DNA of 64,000 nt from positions 2,170,001-2,234,000 of the forward strand of contig NZ_CP189850.1 in NCBI RefSeq assembly GCF_050271975.1, given 5' to 3'. Made by a program: the position numbers and the translations under genes. Numbering within the stretch: the stretch's first letter is position 1; each line of letters starts with the position of its first letter. Positions 34,018 to 42,697 of this stretch are shown here, piece by piece. Below the pieces are notes generated by a model that had not been told where the DNA came from, made no database searches, and was given only the letters and a program-made list of their open reading frames with translations. Origin of the DNA: Litorimonas sp947503715 (GTDB lineage Bacteria; Pseudomonadota; Alphaproteobacteria; Caulobacterales; Maricaulaceae).

Positions 34018-35390
34018 ATCGCGAGCCTTTCATCTTTGACCGACATCCGTTCGGCATAGCCGATGAGGAGGATGGCGGGCCCCTTAATCCCTGCGGCGGC
34101 AATATCTTCCGGCAAGTTACGAAGGGTCGTGTAAGTAATGATCTGGTTCGGGCGGGACGCGTTTTCGACCACGGTCACGGGACGGTCAGCTTCTGCGCCG
34201 TGGAGCATGAGACGCCCCTGAATGAACCGCGCGGCCCCCACACCCATATACACGGCCGCACGTCCACCAGGTCTGGCAAGCGATACCCAATCCTGTTCGG
34301 CGAAGCCTTTGGCGTCATGACCCGTCAGGAGCGACACAGCCTTATTCGTGCCGCGCGTTGTCAGTGACGCATTTATCGCGGCAGCAGCAGCAGCAGCAGC
34401 GGTAATTCCGGGAATGATTTCGACGGGAATACCAACGGCTTGCAGCGCATCAATCTCCTCATCCGCCCGTCCAAAGATAAGCGGATCACCGGATTTTAAA
34501 CGCACAACGGACAAGCCTTCAGACGCCTTCGCGACGAGAATATCGTTGATCGAGGGTTGCCCAATAGACGGCTCACCCGGCGTTTTGCCGACATAGATAT
34601 ATTCCGCCTCACGACGCCCCAATTCCATGACGCCGTCACTGACAAGGCGATCATAGACGATGACATCCGCAGCATGGAGCGCACGACGCGCGGCTGTTGT
34701 GAGCATATCCGGATCACCGGGCCCTGCCCCGACAAGGATAACTTTCCCCGCAATTTCGTCTTTATCCTGCAGATGGTTTTCAACTTGCGCGGTGAGGTCT
34801 TCGGGAGAGGTCCGGAGTTGTGCCGTCAAATCCTTGCCGCCGAATATACCCGCCCAGAAGCGCTGACGATCCGCGAGATCGGGCATGATGGCTTTCACTT
34901 TGTCGCGTAACGCCTTGGTCTTGATAGCAAAACGCCCCGTCTCAGGCGGGAGGCGTGTTTCGAGGTCAGCTTTAAGCGCCCGCGCCAAAGCGGGGCTCGT
35001 GCCTTCTGTGCCGATGGAGACGAGCACAGGCGCGCGGTCCACGAGTGCCGGCGTGATAAAGCGGCAGGCATCTTTTTGGTCAGCGGCATTGACCGGAATT
35101 TGTCGGGCCGTTGCAGCTTCTGCAATCTCGGAATTTAGCAGGTCATCTTCAGTCGCGGCATAGACAAGCGAAACACCGTCCAGATCACTGGCTTCATAAT
35201 CGCGCTTGACACATTCCAGCTTTCCGGCTTCGGCCCATCTGGCGACTTCGGGGCCGACTTCAGTGTCAATCACGCGTAAATGCGCCTCGGTCTTCAGCAA
35301 TGTCCGCAGCTTCGCTTCCGCCGCCGGACCGCCGCCCACCACAAGAATCGTGACCCCGCGCGTGTCGAAATGTATGGGTAGATACTGCAT
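34014..35390 (-). CDS. cysG: Siroheme synthase (uroporphyrinogen methyltransferase / precorrin-2 dehydrogenase-ferrochelatase)
   Basis: Makes siroheme for CysI from uroporphyrinogen III. 458 residues from the ATG at 35390; a longer frame would run into the operator region. The N-terminal dehydrogenase/chelatase has the NAD-binding VVGGGPAAEAKLRTLL (residues 14-29). The C-terminal SUMT domain starts about 215 with VGAGPGDPDMLT and has VVRLKSGDPLIFGR and PGITAAAA. The alanine run there is encoded by a (GCA)6-like tract at about 34380-34400, a possible slippage site. First gene of the cysG-DUF2849-cysI-cysH unit, divergent from the XRE-cupin gene. Confidence 0.93.
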   Translation of the reverse strand: MQYLPIHFDTRGVTILVVGGGPAAEAKLRTLLKTEAHLRVIDTEVGPEVARWAEAGKLECVKRDYEASDLDGVSLVYAATEDDLLNSEIAEAATARQIPVNAADQKDACRFITPALVDRAPVLVSIGTEGTSPALARALKADLETRLPPETGRFAIKTKALRDKVKAIMPDLADRQRFWAGIFGGKDLTAQLRTSPEDLTAQVENHLQDKDEIAGKVILVGAGPGDPDMLTTAARRALHAADVIVYDRLVSDGVMELGRREAEYIYVGKTPGEPSIGQPSINDILVAKASEGLSVVRLKSGDPLIFGRADEEIDALQAVGIPVEIIPGITAAAAAAAAINASLTTRGTNKAVSLLTGHDAKGFAEQDWVSLARPGGRAAVYMGVGAARFIQGRLMLHGAEADRPVTVVENASRPNQIITYTTLRNLPEDIAAAGIKGPAILLIGYAERMSVKDERLAI

Positions 35391-35429
35391 ATCGTCTCTT
35401 AAACTCGGTATTCTCTGCTGACGCAAACC

Positions 35430-35467
35430 GTTCACTTGATTGAACGCTGGTGTTCTATATATAGAAC
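35430..35467. promoter_or_regulatory. Paired operator between cysG and the XRE-cupin gene
   Basis: Two inverted repeats share half-sites and spacing: GTTCA-N6-TGAAC (35430-35445) and GTTCT-N6-AGAAC (35452-35467). The second is a perfect 16-bp palindrome, GTTCTATATATAGAAC. Their centres are 22 bp apart, about two helical turns, so two dimers would bind the same face. TTGATT (35436-35441) and TATATA (35458-35463), 16 nt apart, form a promoter for the XRE-cupin gene, so site 1 covers its -35 and site 2 its -10. Confidence 0.7.
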
Positions 35468-35501
35468 GATAACGAGAAATCCACCACCCCACGAAAACTT
35501 T

Positions 35502-36113
35502 ATGGCCCGTTCCAAAAGATTACCCTGCCCCGAAACAGAAGCGCTGTCGGAAAAACTGGGACAGACGATCCAACGGCTTCGCACGGCGGATCAGATGTCA
35601 CTCGGCGACCTATCTGAACTGTCCGGCGTCGCCAAGTCCATGATTTCGCAAATCGAGAAGAATGAGAGCAATCCAACATTGGCGACACTTTCCCGCCTCT
35701 CGCAGGCTTTGGGGACAAGTGTTGAAGCGATGGTGTCGGACGCGCCGAGTAAGAGCACTCTCGTTCAGAAAGCCGTCATACAGGATATACCTAAATTGCA
35801 ATCGGAGGACGGACTCTGTGAATTGCAAATCCTCGGCTCTCTGGACACAGTGGAATTTGTGCAGTGGTATGATTTCACGGCACAATCGGGCGGCGTCCTG
35901 GAAAGCTCACCACATCCACAGGGATCAATTGAAAACCTGAGTGTTTTGGAAGGTGAACTGACTGTCGTAATCGGGAGTGAAAGCTGGAACGCGGTAGCCG
36001 GAGAAACGCTCCGTTATCGCGCGGACCGTCCGCATCTCATCCGGAATACAGGATCAACGACCGCTCGCGCGACAATGGTCAACATCCTCGCGCATGCCGT
36101 GCGGGTCCGATAG
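35502..36113 (+). CDS. XRE-cupin transcriptional regulator, likely of sulfate assimilation
   Basis: 203 residues from the ATG at 35502. Residues ~17-72 are a Cro/C1-type helix-turn-helix (GDLSELSGVAKSMISQIEKNESNPTLATLSRLSQALG). Residues ~125-200 are a small cupin (LSVLEGELTVVIG, VAGETLRYRADRPHLIRN) that would bind a small effector. The divergent neighbour is the cysG-cysH operon, and the two operator palindromes between them fit control of both sides. The effector could be a sulfur metabolite such as O-acetylserine or cysteine; this is inference from context only. Confidence 0.88.
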   Translation: MARSKRLPCPETEALSEKLGQTIQRLRTADQMSLGDLSELSGVAKSMISQIEKNESNPTLATLSRLSQALGTSVEAMVSDAPSKSTLVQKAVIQDIPKLQSEDGLCELQILGSLDTVEFVQWYDFTAQSGGVLESSPHPQGSIENLSVLEGELTVVIGSESWNAVAGETLRYRADRPHLIRNTGSTTARATMVNILAHAVRVR

Positions 36114-36167
36114 AGATTTTTGAGGTAAAAACTTGCGCGAAACGTAGTCTAGGCTAAAGGGACGCGC

Positions 36168-37520
36168 ATGAATTACCACTCCCACCTCGACCCCAAAACC
36201 TCAGCCAGTTTTGGCGATGCGCTTCTGGCCAGCCTTGCGCCGGATGGTGGCTTGTGGATGCCGGATACGCTTCCGCATTTTACTTCGGAAGAAACAGCGG
36301 TGCTGGGCGCGAAGTCCTTTGCGGATTGTGCGGCGGAACTTGCGCCGCATTTCACAGATGAGAGGTTCACGAAAACCGACTTATTGGCCCTCTGCCGCGA
36401 TGCCTATAATTTCGATGTTCCGATGCGAACGCCAAAGGGTGATGTGCTGGACCCTGCACTCGCGCCCGTCGCAGAAGACTTCGTACTGGAACTCTTCCAC
36501 GGCCCGACTCTCGCCTTTAAAGACTTTGCCGCGCGGTTCATGGGTCGTGCAGCCAGCCATCTTATGGGGACAACGAAGCAGAGACGCACAATCCTCGTCG
36601 CGACCTCCGGCGATACGGGCGGTGCGATTGGCGATGCTTTCCTCGACCAGAAGGGCATCAAAGTTTTTATCCTCTTCCCGAAAGGCGGCGTGAGCAAGGT
36701 TCAGGAACAACAGCTCACAACGATGGGAACGAAGCGATCCAATGTTCAAGCCATTTGCGTGGACGGAACATTTGATGATTGCCAGCAGCTGGTGAAACAG
36801 GCCTTTGGCGATAAGGCGCTAACCGCGAAACACGACTTGATGAGCGCGAATTCCATCAATGTCGGACGCGTGATTCCGCAGAGTTTCTATTATTTCTGGA
36901 CGTCGCTACAGGCCAAAGCCGCCTATCCCAACCGTCCGCTCGTCTATTCTATTCCGTCAGGAAATCTGGGGAATCTTACGGGTGGCTTAATTGCGAAAAA
37001 GATGGGCGCGCCAATTGACCGCTTTGTGATCGGCAATAATGCGAATGATCCCTTTGTCGATTATCTGGCCTCCGGCGAATACACACCTCGCCCGAGTGTT
37101 CCGACACTCTCCAATGCCATGGACATTGGACGCCCGAATAACTTCCCGCGCATTCTCTCGCTCTATGACGAGGATTACGACAAGGTCCGCGACGTCTGCT
37201 GGGGCGCTTCATTTAGTGATGTGGAAACGGAACGTCATATCCGCCGCGTCTATACCGAGACCGGGTATATCATGTGTCCGCATACAGCGGTGGGACATCT
37301 CGCGATGGAAAAATTTGCGGAAGATGTGGACCGTCCGTTCACACGTATTACCGTGGGTACGGCCCATCCGGCAAAGTTTGCCGATAGTGTCGAGCGCATT
37401 CTCCACACTGATATTCCGCTGCCCGCGCCCCTCGCAAAAGCGATGAAGAAGAAAAAGCGCATGCATGTTATGGCGCCGACGCTTGATGCGCTATCCGATT
37501 ATCTGGCTGATAACGCCTGA
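36168..37520 (+). CDS. thrC: Threonine synthase
   Basis: PLP enzyme converting O-phosphohomoserine to threonine. 450 residues of the longer (yeast/E. coli-like) class: DGGLWMPDTLP, the PLP lysine in TLAFKDFAARFMG near 118, VATSGDTGGAIGDAF, and the phosphate-binding SIPSGNLGNLTGG. Its TGA stop overlaps the ATG of the kinase-like gene (TGATG). Confidence 0.95.
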   Translation: MNYHSHLDPKTSASFGDALLASLAPDGGLWMPDTLPHFTSEETAVLGAKSFADCAAELAPHFTDERFTKTDLLALCRDAYNFDVPMRTPKGDVLDPALAPVAEDFVLELFHGPTLAFKDFAARFMGRAASHLMGTTKQRRTILVATSGDTGGAIGDAFLDQKGIKVFILFPKGGVSKVQEQQLTTMGTKRSNVQAICVDGTFDDCQQLVKQAFGDKALTAKHDLMSANSINVGRVIPQSFYYFWTSLQAKAAYPNRPLVYSIPSGNLGNLTGGLIAKKMGAPIDRFVIGNNANDPFVDYLASGEYTPRPSVPTLSNAMDIGRPNNFPRILSLYDEDYDKVRDVCWGASFSDVETERHIRRVYTETGYIMCPHTAVGHLAMEKFAEDVDRPFTRITVGTAHPAKFADSVERILHTDIPLPAPLAKAMKKKKRMHVMAPTLDALSDYLADNA

Positions 37521-38164
37521 TGAAATTGACGCGGGCAGAGTTCGAGCGCCGTTACGCGACCGGCGCATTACACATCGCCCTCGTCGGCATGTCCAATATT
37601 GGAAAAAGCTATACGGGCATGCGCCTCGCGACCGCTTTCGATTTTGATCTGATCGAAGTCGATAAGATCATCTGGGAAAATCTGGGCCACGACAGCATGG
37701 ATGACTTTGCCGCTTGGCAGGGCCAGCCCTATTCGGACGGCTATGCGGAGCGGGAGGCGCACTCTATTTCGCTGGAAAACCAGGCAACGGCTCAGGCGGT
37801 AAAATATGAAGGACAGAACGCTATTCTTGATACGACGGGCAGCGTGATTTACACGACCAATGAGGTTTTGGAAACGCTCGCAAATCATTGGTATGTCATA
37901 CATATTGCGGCGTCTGATAAGGCGGTCGAAAGGTTGAAAGTCCAGTATTTCAAACAGCCCAAACCCCTTATCTGGCACGGTCATTATCATTGCAGAGATG
38001 GGCAGGATAAAACCGAGGCCATTCTGGAATCCTATCCGAATTTACTAACCGCACGTGCAAAGGCCTATGACGCTTTAGCCGATGCCACAATCAGTTCGGA
38101 TGTTATCCTTGATCACACATTATCAATCGAAGAGATTTTCCAGCGCCTAAAGCCAGCCATTTAA
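37520..38164 (+). CDS. Shikimate-kinase-like P-loop protein coupled to thrC
   Basis: 214 residues. The Walker A GMSNIGKSYTG at 23-33 is followed by a DFDLIEVD segment like the Asp-rich substrate site of shikimate kinase, and by ILDTTGSVIYT near 113. It lacks the Gly-Gly-Gly signature of true shikimate kinases. It is translationally coupled to thrC. In animals the threonine synthase-like protein THNSL1 has an N-terminal shikimate-kinase-like domain, so the pairing recurs. A role as homoserine kinase or thrC partner is speculative. It overlaps the convergent hemH by 18 nt. Confidence 0.7.
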   Translation: MKLTRAEFERRYATGALHIALVGMSNIGKSYTGMRLATAFDFDLIEVDKIIWENLGHDSMDDFAAWQGQPYSDGYAEREAHSISLENQATAQAVKYEGQNAILDTTGSVIYTTNEVLETLANHWYVIHIAASDKAVERLKVQYFKQPKPLIWHGHYHCRDGQDKTEAILESYPNLLTARAKAYDALADATISSDVILDHTLSIEEIFQRLKPAI

Positions 38165-39160
38165 CAGCCGCTCTTTCGCGAGATCGGCCAACAAATCGAG
38201 ATGGAGTTCATCCGCATTCAAACAAGGGATGGTTGTGAAATGCGTTCCCCCATGTTCCTCGAAACTCTCCTTCGCTTCGATCGCGATTTCTTCCAATGTC
38301 TCCAAACAATCAGCGGAAAAGCCCGGCATCATCACGGCAACTTTCTTGACGCCCTGCGCAGGAATGGCTTCCAGCGTTTTATCCGTATAGGGCTGCAACC
38401 ACGCCTTTGGTCCGAACCGTGATTGGAAGGTCGCGTAAAGCTCCTCTTCCGTTTTACCCATATGCTGACGTAACAGTTCCGTCGTTTCCAAACACTCTGA
38501 CTGATAGGGATCGCCCTTATCGACGTAACTCTGCGGGAGACCGTGATAGGACGTCATGATGACATCCGGCGTCCAATCCAGAGGTTCCAAATGGGTTTCA
38601 ATACTTTGCGCCAAAGCTTCAATGTAACGCGGGTCATCATAGTAATGGCGCAGGAAACGGAGTTCGGGAACGTCCATGCGCTCCTCTAAGGCCATCGCCA
38701 CACCGTCATAAACAGAGGCCGTCGTCGCACCGGCAAATTGCGGGTAGAGTGGCAGCACCGCTATCCGCGTGCAGCCTTTCTCTCTGAGACGATCAATGGC
38801 GGACCCGATGGACGGATTGCCGTAACGCATCGCAATTTCGACTTCTACGCCGTCGCCCAACCGTGCCTGAACGCCAGCTGCCTGTGCGCGGGTGATCCGG
38901 ATGAGCGGAGCTTCGTCACCGGGGAACTCTGCGGGCTCATGCCAGATGGACTCATAGGCTTCAGCAGATTTCTTCGGCCGGGTACGCAATATAATCCCGT
39001 GGAGGACGGGACACCAAATCCACCGTGATGTGTCGATGACCCGATAGTCGTGCAAAAATTGCGCGAGATAACGCCGTGTATCCGATGCCGTTGGCGAATC
39101 GGGAGAGCCGAGATTGACCATTAAAAGGCCGGGGCGGGACTGTGCCGGATTTAAAGCCAT
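38147..39160 (-). CDS. hemH: Ferrochelatase
   Basis: Inserts Fe2+ into protoporphyrin IX, the last step of protoheme synthesis. 337 residues from the ATG at 39160, preferred over an upstream GTG because AAGGA lies 9 nt ahead. Blocks: LLMVNLGSPDSP, RVIDTSRWIWCPVLHGIILRTRPKKSA, VLPLYPQFAGATTAS, SYHGLPQSYV with the catalytic His, and PGFSADCLETLEEI. Confidence 0.96.
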   Translation of the reverse strand: MALNPAQSRPGLLMVNLGSPDSPTASDTRRYLAQFLHDYRVIDTSRWIWCPVLHGIILRTRPKKSAEAYESIWHEPAEFPGDEAPLIRITRAQAAGVQARLGDGVEVEIAMRYGNPSIGSAIDRLREKGCTRIAVLPLYPQFAGATTASVYDGVAMALEERMDVPELRFLRHYYDDPRYIEALAQSIETHLEPLDWTPDVIMTSYHGLPQSYVDKGDPYQSECLETTELLRQHMGKTEEELYATFQSRFGPKAWLQPYTDKTLEAIPAQGVKKVAVMMPGFSADCLETLEEIAIEAKESFEEHGGTHFTTIPCLNADELHLDLLADLAKERLLNGWL

Positions 39161-39322
39161 GAAAATGTGTCCTTTTGGTCGCACTCATCAATGAAAGCGC
39201 TTGGAATCGCGCCTCGTTTTGACTGTGTTCTTGAACCGTTACTGCCCTCTGTTTACGACTAAGCAAAGACAAAAGGATTGCAGAACGTGCGTAAGATACG
39301 GACGCAGAATTTAGAGGATGCC

Positions 39323-41257
39323 ATGAAAATTAAAGCCAACCTTCTTTCCGCATCGGCCCTGTGCCTCTCTGCGCTTTTCCTTGCAGGCTGTCCGGCTGCA
39401 ACGGATGCCCCGGAAACGGTCACGACGGACCCGGATGCTATAGAAACGATTGTAACGGACGCAACCAAAACAGGCTCAGAATTAATGGAGGCCTCGAAAC
39501 AGACAATGGGCGCGACGGCGCAATCCGCACCAACTGTGCAGGAAGCGAAAGAGTTTCTCGAAAATGCGGAGACCGAGATTTCAGAATTTGGAAAATTCGC
39601 CGCACAAACGGCTTGGGTAAAAGCCAACTTTATCACGCAGGATACAAATGCACTTGAAGCCCGCATGGCCGAGCAAGGTGCGAAACTGTCAACACGGCTT
39701 TCGAAAGAGGCCAAGCGTTTTAACAGTCTAAACCTTCCTGCGGATATGCGCCGGAAAATGAACGGACTATTGCGCGGATCAAACTTCCCTGCGCCGGATA
39801 ATCCCGCGGCTGCAAAAGAACTGGCGCAGATCATGACGCGCTTGGACAGTGCTTACGGCACGGGAACGTTTGAGATGAATGGCAAGACGCTATCACTCTA
39901 TGAGGCCTCTGACATCATTGCGACATCTGATGATCCGGCGGAATTACAAGCCGTGTGGGAGGGCTGGCGGACTGTCTCGCCCAGCATGAAAAAAGATTAC
40001 GCTAGCATGGTCGAAATCATCAATGAAGGCGCGCAAGAGCTTGGCTTTAAAGATGCGGGCGATCTCTGGCGCGCGGGTTACGATATGGATGCGGAGGCTT
40101 TTGCGGAAGAAGCTAATCGTCTCTGGGGACAGGTCAAACCGCTCTATGACGAGTTGCATTGCTATGTTCGGGCAGAACTCAACGGAAAATATGGCGACGA
40201 GATTGTACCATTGGATGAACCCATTCGTGCAGATGTTCTCGGCAATATGTGGGGTCAAAGCTGGGGTAATGTTTATGACGATGTCGCGCCCGAAGGCGGC
40301 GGTAAAGGGGTCGATGTCACAGAACTCCTCGTCGAAAATGATTATGACGCGCTGAAAATGGTCAAAACGGCTGAGCAGTTTTTCACCTCTATGGGATTTG
40401 AGCCTCTGCCTGACACATTTTATGAGCGGTCTTTGATCACTAAGCCGGAAGACCGCGAAGTCGTCTGCCATGCCTCAGCCTGGAATATCGACGCGCAAGA
40501 TGATGTTCGCATTAAGATGTGCACGAAAGTGAACGGAGAAGATTTCTCAACGGTTCATCATGAACTCGGTCATAATTTCTATCAACGCGCCTATAAAGAC
40601 CAATCGGCCTTTTTCCATGACGGGGCCAATGATGGCTTCCACGAAGCCATTGGCGATATGATTGCTCTATCGATCACACCGGAATACTTGGTGGAGATCG
40701 GTTTGCTCGACGCGGATGCCGTTCCGGGTGAAGACGCCGATCTTGCGCTACTCATGCGGCAGGCCATGGACAAAGTCGCGTTTCTGCCCTTCGGTCTGAT
40801 GGTGGATCAATGGCGTTGGAAAGTCTTTGACGGGACCTATTCTCCGTCTGAGTATAATGATGGTTGGTGGGAATTGCGCGAGAAGTATCAGGGGCTCAAG
40901 CCGCCTGCAGACCGTCCCACGGATGCATTTGATCCCGGTGCGAAATATCACATTCCGGGCAACACGCCCTATATGCGCTACTTCCTCGCCCATATTTTAC
41001 AGTTCCAGTTCCATCAGGCCGCATGTGAGCAGGCCGGCTTCGAGGGCCCGCTCCACCGATGTTCCGTTTACGGGAACAAAGAAGTCGGCGAAAAGTTCAA
41101 CACGATGATGGAAATGGGCGCGTCAAAACCTTGGCCGGATGCGCTCGAAGCGTTCACGGGCACACGGGAAATGGACGGCTCTGCGATTCTCGAATATTTC
41201 GCCCCCGTGATGACTTACTTGCAAGAAGAAAACAAAGACCGAACCTGCGGGTGGTAA
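39323..41257 (+). CDS. M2 family peptidyl-dipeptidase (ACE-like) lipoprotein
   Basis: 644 residues from the ATG at 39323 (AGAGGA upstream). A lipoprotein signal ends in LFLAGC near residue 23, so the enzyme is membrane-anchored outside the cytoplasm. The zinc motif is HHELGH (HExxH) near residues 411-416, with the third ligand Glu in GFHEAIGD about 24 residues on. PFGLMVDQWRW and YMRYFLAHILQFQFH are typical of angiotensin-converting-enzyme homologues. Probably removes C-terminal dipeptides from periplasmic oligopeptides. Confidence 0.93.
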   Translation: MKIKANLLSASALCLSALFLAGCPAATDAPETVTTDPDAIETIVTDATKTGSELMEASKQTMGATAQSAPTVQEAKEFLENAETEISEFGKFAAQTAWVKANFITQDTNALEARMAEQGAKLSTRLSKEAKRFNSLNLPADMRRKMNGLLRGSNFPAPDNPAAAKELAQIMTRLDSAYGTGTFEMNGKTLSLYEASDIIATSDDPAELQAVWEGWRTVSPSMKKDYASMVEIINEGAQELGFKDAGDLWRAGYDMDAEAFAEEANRLWGQVKPLYDELHCYVRAELNGKYGDEIVPLDEPIRADVLGNMWGQSWGNVYDDVAPEGGGKGVDVTELLVENDYDALKMVKTAEQFFTSMGFEPLPDTFYERSLITKPEDREVVCHASAWNIDAQDDVRIKMCTKVNGEDFSTVHHELGHNFYQRAYKDQSAFFHDGANDGFHEAIGDMIALSITPEYLVEIGLLDADAVPGEDADLALLMRQAMDKVAFLPFGLMVDQWRWKVFDGTYSPSEYNDGWWELREKYQGLKPPADRPTDAFDPGAKYHIPGNTPYMRYFLAHILQFQFHQAACEQAGFEGPLHRCSVYGNKEVGEKFNTMMEMGASKPWPDALEAFTGTREMDGSAILEYFAPVMTYLQEENKDRTCGW

Positions 41258-41263
41258 AACGTG

Positions 41264-41288
41264 ACCACGTCTTCACAGACGTGGTTAA
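41264..41288 (+). terminator. Hairpin after the M2 peptidase gene
   Basis: ACCACGTCT and AGACGTGGT form a perfect 9-pair stem around TCAC, but the following T run is weak (TTAAC). Likely terminator, 6 nt past the stop. Confidence 0.55.
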
Positions 41289-41323
41289 CAAGCTGGTAGG
41301 AATTCGAACATAGGGTTTTCCCT

Positions 41324-42697
41324 ATGTCCGCTCTTGCTCAAAAAGTGATTCCCGCCCGTCGCAAACTTCTCGCTTCGAAATCTCCGAAGACGCGGATATT
41401 GATTGTCTCAGACAATCCGGCCGCCAGTCGGTCCGTAGCAGTTTCTCTTCGGGGCTTGGATTTCGATGTTTTGCTCTGTTTGTTCGATGGCCGAACACTG
41501 ACCTCCACGCCGGTCAAGGCGCCGGACGCGATACTCTGCCATCTCACGGATTATGTCGAGATGTCTCCTAAGATCGCGAAGGTCGTTCGGCAACATTACG
41601 CGCCCCGTCAATTACCCTTAATTGGAGCGCTCTCCAGACCTGCCAAAGGCCTGACCGACGAATTTGACTCGACGGTTTTTGCCCCGATGCATGCCTCGCA
41701 AATCGCCAACCGTGTGAGCAGCATGATCCGCTTGGGAACGATAGAGGCTGAAATTCATCGACGCGTCGCGACATTACGCGAAGATTTCAATGAAGACGTA
41801 GAATTGGGCGATATGTCCCCCGACCGTCCTTTCCGCGTTTTGTTTATCGGCAAAGCCTCTCCCGCCTTCATGGTCGTAATAAATGCCCTGCAGGATAAGG
41901 GTGTCGAGGTCGTGGCCGCCTTTACCAGTTTTTCCGCTTTTGATTATCTCCACGGCGATCCTTTTGATGCCGTCATAATGAATGCCTTAGAGCAACCGGA
42001 GCCCGCGCTGAGCATTTCCGAGACGATGCGCAAAAATACAAAACTCTACCACGTGCCAACTCTCTTCCTTGTCAATGACTCCTTTGAGGACCGCGATACC
42101 GCCTATGCACGGGGCGCCCGCGACATTGTCAGTGTGAAGGCTGAACCCGAGGAAATCAGAGGGCGTATTCTCGAGCTCGCGAATTACCACCGCGTGCATG
42201 AGCAAATGAAACGGGAATTGTTTGAACTCGTCTCAGATAAACATCGCGATGGCTCAGGGACTGTTTTCTCCCGCACCTTTTTTGATGCGCATCTTGTGAG
42301 ATGTGTTGATTATGCTGCGAAAACACAGCAGAATCTATCTCTGATAGGTCTGAGTTTCACACCCGATAGTTTTGATACCATTGAGAATGACAGTATTGAA
42401 AATGCGCTCGTTGAAACCGGCGTAATGATTCAAGACATGGTCCGGATGCAGGATGTTGTCTGTCGCCATGAAGATGGTTTTCTCATGGCTTTGAATGAGA
42501 CATCGGAATTAGATGCCCAGCATGTTTTAGACCGGATAAAACCGCTCCTCGAAACGTTTTCCTTCAAAACGACTAGCGCGGGCATTACGGCTCTAACCCT
42601 TTCCGCCTCCACAGCAATATTGGAAGTCAAGTCAGGCGAGACAGCGTCGCAAGCGCTCAGAAGCCTTCTTCACGAATTGGAACAGGCTTCGGTTTAG
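41324..42697 (+). CDS. PleD/PopA-like protein: two degenerate receivers plus degenerate GGDEF
   Basis: 457 residues. Residues ~23-140 and ~168-290 resemble CheY-like receiver domains, but the phosphoacceptor positions read DAILCH and DAVIMN, so Asp is missing in both. Residues ~295-455 have a diguanylate-cyclase-like pattern (FSRTFFDAHLVRCVDYA, then CRHEDGFLMAL) in which the GGDEF/GGEEF loop is replaced by HEDGF. The architecture equals that of PleD and of the Caulobacter c-di-GMP effector PopA. Catalysis is unlikely; a c-di-GMP sensing or scaffold role is plausible. Overlaps the mfd stop by 4 nt. Confidence 0.75.
   Translation: MSALAQKVIPARRKLLASKSPKTRILIVSDNPAASRSVAVSLRGLDFDVLLCLFDGRTLTSTPVKAPDAILCHLTDYVEMSPKIAKVVRQHYAPRQLPLIGALSRPAKGLTDEFDSTVFAPMHASQIANRVSSMIRLGTIEAEIHRRVATLREDFNEDVELGDMSPDRPFRVLFIGKASPAFMVVINALQDKGVEVVAAFTSFSAFDYLHGDPFDAVIMNALEQPEPALSISETMRKNTKLYHVPTLFLVNDSFEDRDTAYARGARDIVSVKAEPEEIRGRILELANYHRVHEQMKRELFELVSDKHRDGSGTVFSRTFFDAHLVRCVDYAAKTQQNLSLIGLSFTPDSFDTIENDSIENALVETGVMIQDMVRMQDVVCRHEDGFLMALNETSELDAQHVLDRIKPLLETFSFKTTSAGITALTLSASTAILEVKSGETASQALRSLLHELEQASV

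Noticed and set aside
34376..34402. GCA trinucleotide tract in cysG as a phase-variation switch
   Set aside because: Changes by whole units stay in frame and would only alter the length of an alanine run; the alanine-rich loop is tolerated in this enzyme family.
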